This document shows positions 21,711-33,707 of a stretch of 64,000 bases of DNA, piece after piece. The notes under the pieces are model-generated. The model saw nothing but the letters and a program-made list of their open reading frames with translations, did no database searches and was not told where the DNA came from. The stretch covers positions 62,001-126,000 of the forward strand of contig NW_026728903.1 in NCBI RefSeq assembly GCF_030272615.1. Direction: 5' to 3'. Position numbers and translations under genes: made by a program. Source of the stretch: Cryptomeria japonica. Its lineage: Eukaryota > Streptophyta > Pinopsida > Cupressales > Cupressaceae. Position 1 is the stretch's first letter, and each line of letters opens with the position of its first letter.

Positions 21711-22419
21711 TTAAAATATTTTCTACTATTATTGTAACATGGATTGCCACTCGACACTATGTATTGGATTTCCCACTGAAGGTTGACATGATGGGGTTGT
21801 GTCATGATGATCTTGAAAGCTTTTCTAATTGGCAAATAAAACATAACAAATTTGACATATCTATCTACCCTTGGGTTTTGGGGTTATGGGATATTTTCAT
21901 GTGCACAAGGTAGATGTATGAATGCACCTAGAGAGGGGTGGGTTGTAATTATTACTATTTATGGAAAGGTGTAGTTCATAAAAAAAATAAAAAATGAAAT
22001 GAGACCTTTCTCTTGTGGCATAGGGAGTAAGGCTTTGTTGGTTATCTAGAAAGATCAATCACTAAATTTTTTGCTTTAGTTTTGGGTCTTGCTAATATTG
22101 TTTCTGATTTCTAGAAAGAAAGAGCTACTACCATGGAACAATAGAGACTAAGGATTGAAGCAACCTCATTACAATGGGAGAGTTAAGGTTAGGGGTGTCA
22201 AGATGAAAGTTTTAGAAGAGCTCATTGTGCAAGCTATAGGCATAAAATGTGAAGTTGAAAGGCTTCCCATGTTGAGATAAAAGCAGGTGTATGAGAACTA
22301 CACAATTTATTTGGAAAGCAGGGGACTATTTGAAAAGACACTAAAATGGATTTAGTCAAAAATAACTGCAACAGGGATGAAATGCTAAAATAAAATATTG
22401 TACAATATCATATCATGAG
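21711..22419. other. Spacer, no gene seen
   Basis: Follows the LINE fragment and may include its 3' untranslated region. There is no coding potential I can support. Confidence 0.35.
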
Positions 22420-22852
22420 AACTAGTGCAACATCTATATGTCTATGCATTAATCTAGTATTCAAAGAGTTATAGCTCCAAGAAAAAATAAACACTAAGGA
22501 ATGCAAAAGATAATACATATAAAATATAATTTGAAACAAGATAAACTATTATAGGGCATGACTTTGGCACTAGGGGAAAGAATGATCAGGCAAATACCAA
22601 ATGAACCTAAAAAAATGCAAAATAATACAAACACCAAAATGAGTCCAAAACATAATGTGATTATGCATTTTTTACATTAAACTTACAATACTAAGCTCAA
22701 AATTATTATATATTAATACACAAATAAAAAATTTAATTGATTGTGCATTATTGATCAAATAGCTAGTATAGTTTAATTTTATTTTTTTCAATTCATGTTA
22801 AAGCTAGAATAATAGTTGAAATTATTAAGCAATCAGAATAAGATGTAAACCC
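22420..22852 (+). repeat. Dispersed AT-rich repeat, copy A
   Basis: Shares long blocks (AATACATATAAAATATAATTT, CTTGGCACTA-type, CAAAATGAGTCCAAAACATAA, TTGATTGTGCATTA) in the same order with 37887-38235 and with the split copy at 61862-62004 plus 63342-64000. It is non-coding. The family is unknown; it could be a MITE, a SINE-free retroposon tail or an LTR fragment. Confidence 0.8.
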
Positions 22853-23353
22853 TAAAGATTAATTTAGTTGCAAATATTCGCCAATGGTGAATTTTTCACG
22901 TTGGTGACTTGGGAAATGGCGAATATTTTGTATCGACTGGGGCTGACCATGTCGCCAGATCATTATCAATTTCTGTCAAAATCACAACTCAATTGCCATA
23001 TGTTTTATGTAATTAAATGTTTCTATTCGAGGATTTCACCAATACAATAAATGGTGGACACACGTTAAATTTAATTTTTTCGCGTACACTCTCCAAGGTT
23101 GCCTTAATAGATGACCATAATTTGCCTATAGGCATATGAAGATTTGTTAGCCAGGAGGACTCAATTTGCTTGACATTTTACCAATGTGTTTCTCCATTCA
23201 CCCCAATTTTCCCCAACTATATTGTATTTGCCAATTTTTTTGGACGACCCATAATCGCCTCAAAAATTACATGTCGTGTTATAGTTGAGCGAGATTCACC
23301 AGATATTTGTATACCATATAAAATTCCCACGAAATTCGCCATATAAGGATTGG

Positions 23354-23361
23354 TATAAATA
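23354..23361 (+). promoter_or_regulatory. Possible TATA box of hAT-like gene
   Basis: TATAAATA lies about 135 bp before a good splice donor (AAAG then GTGAGT at 23492). The acceptor (TTTTTTTTGCAG, to 23718) leads to the first ATG of the hAT-like protein at 23736. This suggests a leader exon, a 227-bp intron in the 5' leader, then the coding exon. Confidence 0.45.
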
Positions 23362-23735
23362 CATTGAAAGATCATATCCATCTCTACACAATCTGGTGGG
23401 TTCTAGGCTCCGAATTCGGATCAATAGAGAAGTTTTAGATCAAGGACAATCATTGTTGTTTACTGCATTGACGACTGCTAATAACCTAAAGGTGAGTGAT
23501 CATATTTTTTGAAGTGTTATGATATTATTCTAAATTTATCCATATATGTTTGCACTGTCGAGTTCATTCTTATTCAGTGGGGACCCATTAGTGCCAAGTC
23601 ATCACCGGGGAGATTTAGACCTTAGACATCTAGATTGTAGGTTGTAGGGCTAGTGAAATATATATTATACTTTATAGTCTATTATTGGTCCTTCAACAAA
23701 TTGATATTTTTTTTGCAGCCTTTATTTCATTGGAG

Positions 23736-26184
23736 ATGTCAAATAGGAAGAAGGGTTGGAAACCTGACTGTGGAGAAGGCCATAAGAGGCCAACAAATCA
23801 CAAAACGTTGTCTTCGTACTTTGGCTTTGGAAAATATTGTGGTGAAAGTCAGGAAGGTACATCATCATAAGTACAAGTACAAAATTCACAATCTACATCG
23901 TATGTTGAAGATGATGATGAATCTGATATCTTAGATCATGATGATCTTGAAGAAGATTATCTGGTAGATGCCCAAGTTAGTCAAAATGATATAATTGACT
24001 TGGGTGATAATTCCACTAATGATAATGCACGAAAGGGGAAAATAAAAGCTAGATCAAAAAAGGATTGGGAGTGGGATATGTCAATGAAGAATTTTCAAAT
24101 TAATTGGGCATCAAATTATCCATTCATTGAACCAATAGAGAATGCAATTGAAGGTAAGCCACCAATAGAATGCAAGTGTAATATTTGCACTTGGAAACAT
24201 AACAAGGAAATTAGGTTGCAGCTAAAATTTGACACCATAGAAAAGCATATGGGTAAAGTTTATAAAAAACAAATGATAGACGGAGTTGAAAAATCAATGA
24301 TAAGATGGAAAACAAAGTAGGAATTTAAGCATGTGAGGAATGCCAAAGAGTATTATTTTTATGATAAAAGACAAATGAAGCCTGCTGAAGTTAAAGGTTC
24401 TATTAAAGCTAGTTCTGGAAAAGAAATGCAAATAGAACAACTGGGAAAACTTGTTTAGCTAAGTGTTGCTTTTTATATTTTGAGCAGAGGGCATGCTATT
24501 ATAGATTTCCCATCAATTAGTGGTTTATTACACTTTTTGAAAGTTACTAACTATCCTAATAGTCACTGGTCAGTAAATAGTGGATGGGAATGGGCAAGTT
24601 GTCTTGCCGAGGTTGAAAAAGAAGACATAAAGGAAAAAATAAGAGTCAAAATTTATTGCATTTTATTTAGAAAAAGTTATGGCAGTAGAGAATTCTTCAT
24701 GGGTATGTATGCATGTTTATACTATACAAAATCATGCCCGCCAACCTTATCTACTATCTATTGCTAAAATGAAGGATAATGTGACAACAGAAAATTTATT
24801 TCAACTAGTAAAAAGATGTTTAATTGAATATGGAGGTATGGATGACATGACGGTTGCCAAAAAATTGGTATGTGTTGGATCAGATGGAGCTTTAGTAATG
24901 CAAGGTCACAGGAATGGTCTTTGTACAAAGATTGAAAGTTCTTTTGCATCGTACATTACTGCAATTCACTACATGGCTCACATAATGAATCTAGTTTTGA
25001 GAATTGTGAGCAAGTATGCTTCAGTAAAAAAAATTGAAATTTTAATCAGAGAGCTCTACTCACACTTCTATCAAAGTCCCAAACGATTTATGAAATTTCG
25101 ACACTTTGCTTATGGAATAACTGATGGGAACAAGCTTCTCAAGGATAATGATACAAAGATGGATCTCTTTGGATGGTCCAGCGCATCGATTGTTTTTAGA
25201 ATATCCATCCTTGAATGGACTATTTCACACAACTCGCGATGAATCAGAGCAACCAAAATTTTTTGGCCTTCTTCAAAGATTAAGTAATCTAGAGACACTC
25301 TTAACTTTAGCAGCTCTTCTACCCATAGTAGAGGAAATAAGGAATATTATGAAGGTTGCTCAAAAAAGAGCTCTGTATATTGTAGAATATTCTATGTTGC
25401 GTAAGATGACATGCATGACCCTCGACAATCTCTATCAAAACCAACCAACACTATCTAATGAAAAAATTGTTAAGTGGCAAACACTCATAGATTTTAACAT
25501 TCCTGATAATATTTTACAAATCGGTGCAAATGGGGAGGTATGTGCTAATGTATGGGGAGTTCATATACCAATACAGTTCTATGCCACAGTCGACCCCGAG
25601 GAACCAAGAAAGTGCCCCAAGAAGCAACTAGCAAGAGTTTCAAAGGAAGATTTCGACAAGATTGTTGAGTGTGTAACTACTTCTGTGAAAGAAATTGACT
25701 ATGATATTTTCTCACAGATTAGAAGCAGATTCCCTCTTGACAATCTACTCAAAGCCGTGTCTATTGTGTTTCCTTAATATTGGAGCCTGAATAGTGCATC
25801 TGATTTTTGAAGTAAACTACTAACTTTGATAAAATAATTTTGCATATCCATAGAATTGAATGGAGTAACTATAAATGGAATATTAGAAGAAACTCATCAT
25901 AGAGAGAAATCATCTTATTTTGCATACACTATGAGGGAACAATGTGGTAGAATAGAGAACCCCCACGAAGAGGGATCATTAGCAAGGCTTTAGAAATATA
26001 TAGCTGAGAACACAACGTTGCATGATTCAATGCCAGAATATTTGAAGCTTTCTGATTTATATCTTACCATGATATTGGGTTTAGTGGAAGATGAGAGAGT
26101 TTTCAGTGCTCTGGGGTTCCTAAAACCAAAGCTAAGAAACAAACTAGACAAAAATTTGGAAAATTTCTTGAGGCTCTAAACATA
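23736..26184 (+). pseudogene. hAT-like transposase pseudogene (5' and middle part)
   Basis: A DNA-transposon protein whose relatives contain a BED/TTF-type zinc finger, a DDE core and a C-terminal dimerisation domain. The start MSNRKKGWKPDCGEG is an acidic-basic leader. NICTWKHNKEIRLQLKFDTIEKHMG (near 24180) fits the zinc finger (C..C...H...H). VCVGSDGALVMQGHRNG (near 24870) matches the CDGSSVMxGxxxG core motif, followed by HYMAHIMNLVL. Near 25160 the frame changes and reads RWISLDGPAHRLFLEY (TRWISMLxPAKRV in relatives). KLSDLYLTMILGLVEDERVFSALGFLKPKLRN (near 26048) is the dimerisation domain. Frameshifts near 24680 and 25150 and several stops show it is dead. It is cut at 26184 by a solo LTR. 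Confidence 0.8.
26180..26184. repeat. Target site duplication of solo LTR (CATAT)
   Basis: CATAT at 26180-26184 is repeated at 27004-27008 right after the LTR end. It is a perfect 5-bp duplication. Confidence 0.9.
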
Positions 26185-27003
26185 TTGTTGGCATTGCAAA
26201 CTATAATGGTAATTGAAGGTGATTGAAGGTGTTGTCATTTATGGAAACCTTGCAACCTTGTGGATGCCTTCAGGCCATCTTGTGGCATTCATCTGGTAAA
26301 CCACTGGCAGGCACCAACACCGACAGACACTTCACCGGCAACAACAACAATGTATATTGGTACCCCAGCAGACAGGAACAACCTTTGATTATTGTATTTA
26401 ATTGTAAATATATTTTGTAAAGACAACATGGCATATTGTAATAAGACTCATATATGTATGAGATCTTGTAAATCATTTTGACATGGATGATAGATATAGA
26501 AGATGAATATGGTATAAATGATGAGCGAATATTAAGGCAGATTTTGTATAAGGTTATGGTTATAGTATGAGCTTAATCCAGTACTGAACCTGGCATAGCA
26601 GATGCTGATTTGTAGTAGTACATTATATTGGATTCTCGTAATCCATTTTGTAAGTCAGTGAGACTTCCAATTTGTATATGAGCAGTGACCTCTAGCCAGT
26701 CGGCCTTCCTGTATGTGCAGGCACCACATTGTAAGTAATATCCATTCATTGGCCAGTGAGTGAATATTTTGGGTCACAAATCCCACCGAGGTTTTTCCCA
26801 CACCAGGTTTCCTTATTAAAATCTTGTGTTATGGTGTGCTTTCTATGTTGTCTTTATTGTTCCTATTTACTGCATTAATTCTCATTTACCGGTACACTGT
26901 TTTGGAATACAAAATACTTAATAAGGTCAAATATTTTGTTAACCAGTTAGATACTGATTCACCCCCCCTCTCAGTATCTTTGGGGCTGTTATTAATCCTA
27001 ACA
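26185..27003 (+). mobile_element. Solo Copia-type LTR inside the hAT-like pseudogene
   Basis: 819 bp starting TGTTGGCATT and ending ATCCTAACA, flanked by CATAT on both sides. It has the TCACCCCCCCTCTCAGTATCTTTGG end typical of a plant Copia LTR group and a GGTTTTTCCCACACCAGGTTTCC-like stretch near 26790. With no internal region and a perfect target duplication, it is the product of LTR-LTR recombination of a once full-length element. Confidence 0.92.
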
Positions 27004-27260
27004 CATATAGGTATGATTTCCACACTTTTCCTTACAATAGGACACTAAAAAATCAGGAGGTCCAAATGTGAAAGAAGAGGTTTGGGAAACACTTCAAACC
27101 AAAGTGCTAGTGGGACTATTGACTCATGTACTGGACCTACTGGTAGCATTGAGATGTAGTTAAATAAAGGCATGTAGACTCAGAGTGAAGAAAACACAAA
27201 TAAGAATCAAGAAAGCTTTGAATTTGATGAGGATGAATGGCAACTATAAGACATTGATAT
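27004..27260 (+). pseudogene. 3' remainder of hAT-like pseudogene
   Basis: Continues the dimerisation-domain end interrupted by the solo LTR: CATAT then a frame reading RYDFHTFPYN, comparable to the FPYxxAI tail of hAT relatives. Stops follow. The right end of the hAT element could not be fixed. Confidence 0.45.
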
Positions 27261-28753
27261 TTATTAATCTTATTACTATATCTTGTCATTCATATTACAA
27301 AAGCATATTATTGTGGTTGATAACTTGATGATATTTTATGAGTCTATCAACTTTTTGCAATTAGAATTTAATATTGATCTTTGTAATTGTATTTTTTAGC
27401 TTTCTATTTCTAGATTTAAAATAGTATAATAAAAGACCATAATGTGTTTATTGATATAGAGATGTTTATTTAGACATGTTGAGAACTTAGATTTTCATTA
27501 ATTTTTTTCAAAATATAGTCATATGATACAATTTATTCAATACACCACTCTGTGTGATTCTCTATGCAAAAGTCAATACAAAGTTTCAGAACCCTTTGCA
27601 AATGACCTTGAATTCCCTTTTATAGAAACAAAGGAGCAACAACAGCTTTAGGTCGATTTGCAACATGTGAAGACTCGACATCAAAATCAATTATTAAGGT
27701 ACTGAACATTGAATATATCCTCCCAATTTCCATCAGTATCACAAACTCAACACAAATTTACATGGTCATCACATGACGGATTAGCAATTTAGCAATTTAA
27801 CAACTACTACATGTCTGATCTCTCTTGTTCAAAATTAAATATTAATTTAAGCCATGAAAATTTAAATATAGATAATAGCAGTGCCCAAAACCTATTAATC
27901 AGAAATAGAGAAATGCAAAAATTTTAAAACTTGGGAGAATTTGAGAATACAAATTTACAGGCTGAAGGTTTGCACTGTGCATCATAAATTCATAAGCTGG
28001 ACTAGCAATAGCGAGTTCTGGTTTTTTCCTATTCATAAAACAAATTTATTTCAAGCGATGCCAAATTCCAAACAAAAAAAATACAAAACCTTGAAATTAA
28101 GAGTAAAAGAAGAAAATTGTGCAATACATACTATGATTCTTGAGATTTATGTGCCAGTTTTTGTAGAGTGCTCCAATCTTCATCTGATGGAAGGTCAATA
28201 TTATTTAAACTATGGAAAGTCAACTACAACTTCGTCAACAACCCATATTTAGAAGAGTGACTTGACCCAATATCACATTCATAGTTATAAATGGTTTGAT
28301 GAATTCTTGAAAGTTTTGGGAAGTTGTGTTCTTAGGAAGCAAGTCTAAATCAGACTTCATTTTTATCTCCATGTTTTTATTGTAAGCTTATTTTTCAATA
28401 AATTTATTTGATGGGTCAACGGTCTTAGGCAAACCAAGTTTAATCAAAGTAGTTGTCTTTTCTTGCAGCTTCACTATCTTTTTGCCACATTTATCCATAA
28501 CTTCTAATGTTTCCCTTAGTTTCTGGCATTTTTGAAGGATAGATGATGTCTAAATTGTGGTGTTAATGTGTCTGTTAATTCCCTTGGATGCCAAATAGCT
28601 GTCACTAGTATTGTAGACTACTTGCAAAATCTATTTTTCTATATCCTCTTTTGAATAAACATGTATGCTCTTCTCAATGTGCCCTTTGATTTTCATATAA
28701 ATTAAACTCAGACTTTCATTCAATTCAAATCATTCACACAACTTGTCACTCCT
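27261..28753. other. AT-rich spacer
   Basis: No supported gene. The sequence from about 28380 leftwards of the coiled-coil relic could be its 3' untranslated region. Confidence 0.35.
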
Positions 28754-29119
28754 CTACATTATTTTTCCCCAAATGTTTTTTTGTATATACTTCATTGTAT
28801 TTTTCATATTATCTTTAAATCTATCCTGCGAAGTTTTAATTTTATCATTTGCATTGTGCAGGTCTTCTTTCATTTGTGCAAATATTTTTCTTTCTTTCTC
28901 TACTTCCTCTTCCAATTTTTTTTCTTTTTCCTTCTCATGATCCAATAGGTCTTGTATTTTTCTTATTTCAACAGCAGCAAATTCATAACTTTTGTATAAT
29001 TTTTTAAAACTAGCTCTTTCGTCATCAATTTTATTATTGCTTTTAGCCAGTTTTTCACTTAGGTCCTTCAATTCTACATCCATCTTTTCTTTCTCTACAA
29101 TTTCTATTGCAGATCCCAA
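28754..29119 (-). pseudogene. Unknown gene, C-terminal coiled-coil segment
   Basis: An open minus-strand frame of about 120 codons, almost wholly charged and heptad-like (EKEKMDVELKDLSEKLAK, DHEKEKEKKLEEEVEKER), is predicted as a long coiled coil. It follows in order, with a frame change, from the segment at 29199-29906, so I read it as the end of one long broken gene that starts near 32190. Function unknown; the coiled coil could mediate self-assembly. Confidence 0.55.
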
Positions 29120-29198
29120 ATTTTTTTATCCTTTTCTATAAATCATTGCACTTGTTATCTGTTGCTTTCCTCTTTGATTTTTTGTTTGCGAGGTTTGC

Positions 29199-29906
29199 CT
29201 ATAACTTTTCTACTTGTTTCTCTAGTTTATTTTTTTCTCTCTCCACCTTTAGCAGTGAAGTGTAGACCACTTCGTTGGTCTTTTTTGACATACTAATGTT
29301 GTTCACATTTTGTACTTTGGAAAAATCCATTTGGAGGGTGCTAACTTGAAATTCGGAGGGACCTATCTGACTATATGGTGGATTTTTATCTTTATTTGGG
29401 GGCATAACAACCATGAACTCCATCATATCTTTGTGTGGGTCAAATGTTGGAAATACCCCATTCCTTGTAGGTTGTTCATCTAAAACTTCAGTCAGGGCAA
29501 CCCTATGCAACACTCTCTCTTTTTCTTTATTTGCATTTGTTGTGTGTTCAAATTTTTCATAGTAATCATGAAATTGAAAATCTAGGCTTGCTGAAGCAAT
29601 TGAATATTTGAAAGGTAAAATAGTAGAGGCTCTAGTTCCACCCATGCCTATGGTTTTAACTAATACATTATGAGGAGTACCAACAACCATTCCTGATCCT
29701 CTCCCACTGTCACTTGCATGTGTACTTATTATAATATTTTGAGGGGTCTGTTCTAAAACTGCAAATGATAGATTTGTAGTGGCAGTGGAACTTGATATAG
29801 GATTATAAATAGTATGAGTATCTACCACTAGTGGCCTCTTGCGAGAGATATTTTGTTGTTTCACTTGTCCAACACCAAGACAACTAGTATCAGTAGTAGT
29901 AACCAT
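29199..29906 (-). pseudogene. Unknown gene, Ser/Thr-rich middle segment
   Basis: 235 codons on the minus strand. The N-terminal half is Thr/Ser/Val-rich and probably disordered; the C-terminal half has FPTFDPHKDMMEFMVVMPPN and begins a coiled coil (LLKVEREKNKLEKQVEKL) that continues into 28754-29119. No domain recognised. It lies between the globular and coiled-coil parts of the same presumed gene, and sits in a different frame from both neighbours. Confidence 0.45.
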
Positions 29907-30300
29907 GGCAACCCCACCAATCGGAGTGGCACTTGACTAAACAATGAACACTAATAGGAATACTATCCCCAGATTCCCCACTAGTGGTAGTGGCACTTGA
30001 TTCACCACCAATGGGAATACCATGATGTGGTGGTGGTTGTCGATTTGAACCTATAACAAATGTAGGTGGACCCTAAGGGTAATGAGTAGTACCTTTCTAT
30101 GATGAATCTGATGAATCAAGTCAAATGACTGGTTTAATAGGAGCTTTTGATTTTGAATCTGATGGATGTTATACCTCAGGTGGATACCAAATGCCTTCTC
30201 TTCTGGGACCTAGACAACCACCTTCAAAACCTATTTTTTCCACAATGTTTGCCCATTTTCTATATTTTTCTTTCATGGACTCATTGACTCCACCTAATAT

Positions 30301-32190
30301 TTAAGGGACTGTAGTAGTTGTTGGAGTGGGCTCACCCTCATACTCATTTTCATCATCACTCGTGTCATATGTTGTTGTGGGATGCTCCATATTCCACAAT
30401 TTTCTAAACTCTACATCCTCCTCAATGGACTCAAATTCTGCACTAATCTTTGGTTCACTGAGATTCTTCCTCATAGTCCAAAAATTATTTATTTTGGTTT
30501 GAGTCCAATAACTGTCTTTACATTCTTGCAGAATTGTTTTAGGAATAGATTTGTTAGATGGATTAGTAGATTTTTCGTAGAAATTGTAGGAGCTCCTATT
30601 TTGGATGCTCTCCACTGTTGTCCTCTATGTGTGCAATTCCATAATTTGTCATGACAATTCTTCTGTTGAAATGTTATTGTCAGTGGCAATTTTCTCCATA
30701 TCTTTTTTTACCTCATCCCAGGAGTCCATGTTTCTAATCTTTTCTAGCAATAGTTTACTTTCATGTTGACATAACGGTGAAGAGTTCTCATTATTCTTAA
30801 GCCTTGTTTGAACTACACTGATTGGATCATACTGCCAGAGACCCTCATCACCAAAGCTATAAACTGTCAAAAAATCATTTGCCACATTTAATGCTTTTCT
30901 CTCAAATGTGAACCCTCCACATGAGAAAGAAAAGGAAGGAAACATGCTATTCTTTTGTTGACCATGAAATTTCCTATCTATGCTCTCCAATTGTTGTACA
31001 CATTCCAATGCAAATACCCTCTCTGTCACATATATTGGAAGTCTATATGGTTTTACTATTGTTTCGTAAAACCTTAACATAGTGTATTCTTCCATGAAAA
31101 ACCAATCCATGAATTGTATTTGACTTTTGAGTTGAATTCAATCTCTACAAGGCACAGGCAATCTACGCATTGGAGTGCTTGTAATTTCATTATACATTGG
31201 TGCCAAAAATAAGTCTACAAAATGGTTGTATCTCTTTCTATTATCATGCCTCCTTATCTTTGGTGTCCATTCATATATTGGACACTCTGTTCTATTCTGA
31301 GTCTTCCCATCAATCTTATAGCTCACAATGTGAATATTGTTGGTCTCGAATATTGCATGATACTTGGATAGAAGAAGATAGCACAAGTAGGATGAGAACC
31401 TAAATGTCTTACAAGAACCTTTTTTTATCATTAGTAATTGTTTTTGCATGGATTGAACAACGTGCTCAACAAACTTATATCTTACTGGTTGACTTACACA
31501 ATGAATATTAAAAATCATTTCAAGAAGGCTAGCACCCACTTCCCTATTATTTTTCAATCCTAGGCAAAATGTCAGCAAGGAAATAGTATCCCAAACCTAT
31601 GGAAAAAAAAAATTATAATCATAAGGAGGCTTATGATTCTAATCCAATGGAGTATCACACGTTATTAGAGCTCTGATAAATGAATTTCTATGAATTGGAT
31701 CGAGACTCTCATATTTCTTTGCCAACTTTCCTAGGTCAATGTGGAAGTTTGAGTTTTGTGCTTCAAACCAGGTAGGTTCAACAAACGAGAAAATTCTCCC
31801 ATGTTTATGGATAGAATTTCCTCTTTTGTATTTTTATTGACAATTGATTTTTTATCTTCATCATAATTTTTGGCGTAGACCATGATAAATTGAGGGCAAG
31901 GGAATACTTTAGGTAACACCATGCTTCCCAATCCAACATCCCACGATGCAATTTTAATTGTTCTTTGTTTTAGCATTGTGTTGAAAATAATAAATTTTGC
32001 CCTAATTGGATCTATTGCCTTATTAGACAATACATATCTAATACCTATGATGCATGTTTCACTATGGATAGAAAGGTCATAAATATCATGGTATTCATCA
32101 GTGAAACCTAGTGTTTTAACTAGTTTGGTTAGGTCTATTTTTTTCCAATTGGCTTTATGTTGAACTACTGCTTCCCGGTTTCCCCATTGT
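30301..32190 (-). pseudogene. Unknown gene, N-terminal globular region
   Basis: Minus-strand coding runs from about 32190 to 30301 in pieces: NREAVVQHKANWKKIDLTKL through INMGEFSRLLNLPG (to 31731), then LLTFCLGLKNNREVGASLLE (31578-31138), WFFMEEYTMLRFYETIVKPY (31110-30649) and a short acidic part (30615-30301). The last three share one frame and are separated by single stops. It is Cys-poor, mostly helical by composition and about 600 residues. I do not recognise the family. The INMGEFSRLLNLPG motif is faintly like the FSPExINxxLGLP region of proteins coded by plant transposons, so it may be an extra gene of a mobile element. No LTR was found around it. Confidence 0.5.
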
Positions 32191-32595
32191 TGTTATTATT
32201 AATAATTCAAAATAATGCAAGATACAAGATTTAAAATGCTAACCCTCAAATTGAGCCGTGAGATTAAAAAAGTAAATAACGCAGAATGTAGGTGTTCTAT
32301 ATTTTACCCCAAATTTTCTATTTCACTAGATTGGCACAAACAGACTCTATTGCAACTTGCATTCCTCAATCTAGTAGTCATTTTTGAATCTCCCTTAATT
32401 TATTGGTTTGTCCATGAAATGAAATACTATTATGAGTCACTTATTTTGAAAACACTAAAAAGTACAAAAGTAATACCTAAAGGGCAAAAATTCTAAAATT
32501 TTGTTGTAATTTTATAACTTATTATTAATATCTATTCGCTGTCGAAGGACCAAACATTCATTGCTTTAGTCTAAATTTTGAGGACAGTGGACATG

Positions 32596-33372
32596 TCACC
32601 AGACTCAAGTGATGAGTCACTTTTTCAGATTGTTTTTAGAGTCTTTTTAATCCTTTTCAGCTTCCACTCGAAATAGAGCTTAATTATAGATAATTAAATG
32701 TAAAACATTCAATTTTGGGTCAAGTTCTCAAAAATGTGTTTACTTCCCACATTTGGGCTGAAATCCACCCTAACCCAATGATCTGTGCTCATCCAATGGA
32801 CGATAGTATTTGTTGTTAGTTATCATGGGTCCCATGACTTTTGTCATTTTTCATTCACGTCACTAGACTCGAGTCACTTTTCCAAACAATTTTTGAAGTA
32901 TTTTTAATCCTTTTCAACTTCTGCCGGAAATAAAGCTTTATAGACTTAATTATAGTTAATTAAATGTAAAACGCTCAATTTTGGGTGAAATTCTCACAAA
33001 TGTGTTTACTTTCCACATTCGAGCTGAAATCCACCCTAAGTCGTTGATCTGTGTTCATCCAACAGATGATGGTATCTGTTGTTAGTTGTCGTGGGTCCCA
33101 ATACTTTTTCCATTTTTGGGCCATGTCAATAAACATGAGTCACTTTTTGAGAATGGTTTTGAAGACTTTTTAATCCTTTTCAACTTCTGCTGAAATAGAG
33201 CTTACTAAATTTAATTAAGTATACAATTGCAAATTTAGAATTTAACTATACTTAATTAAATGTTTATCGTTTATGGAAGTCTTCCATTAGAAGTTTGCAA
33301 AATATGTTTATCGTTTCCACATTTGGCCTAGAATACACCTCACATCGTTGATCTGTGCTCATCCAACAAATG
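32596..33372. repeat. Three-unit tandem repeat, about 265 bp per unit
   Basis: Units begin near 32596, 32860 and 33126. Each contains GAGTCACTTTTTxxGA, TTTTTAATCCTTTTCA, TGTGTTTACT-type and GATCTGTGxTCATCCAA blocks in the same order, followed by a TCGTGGGTCCC-type block in the first two. The third unit has an insertion and loses its end. A weaker related block occurs near 34600-34640. No coding potential. Confidence 0.85.
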
Positions 33373-33707
33373 ATAGCATATAACTTTATAATGAATTAAA
33401 TATTAAATTTAAATATGTAATTTCAAAACTTGCATGATATTTCATTTTTTTGTATCGATAATTTTTGTATTGTATTACTTGGATACAAATATTCAAGTAT
33501 AGATGGTATAGTAAAAGCACTAGAGTTCTGCCACTGCAAAAAGCACCCCCAAGGGCCAAAACCACCATTCCCAACAAAAAATAAAACCCTACTACATGCA
33601 AATGCCCCAGAATTCCATTTTGGTGTACCAAAATTTATAGCAGACATCCCCCCATACATACAAAGTTGGGCTTGGGGAAAAAATGAAAATGGAACAAACC
33701 GATATAA

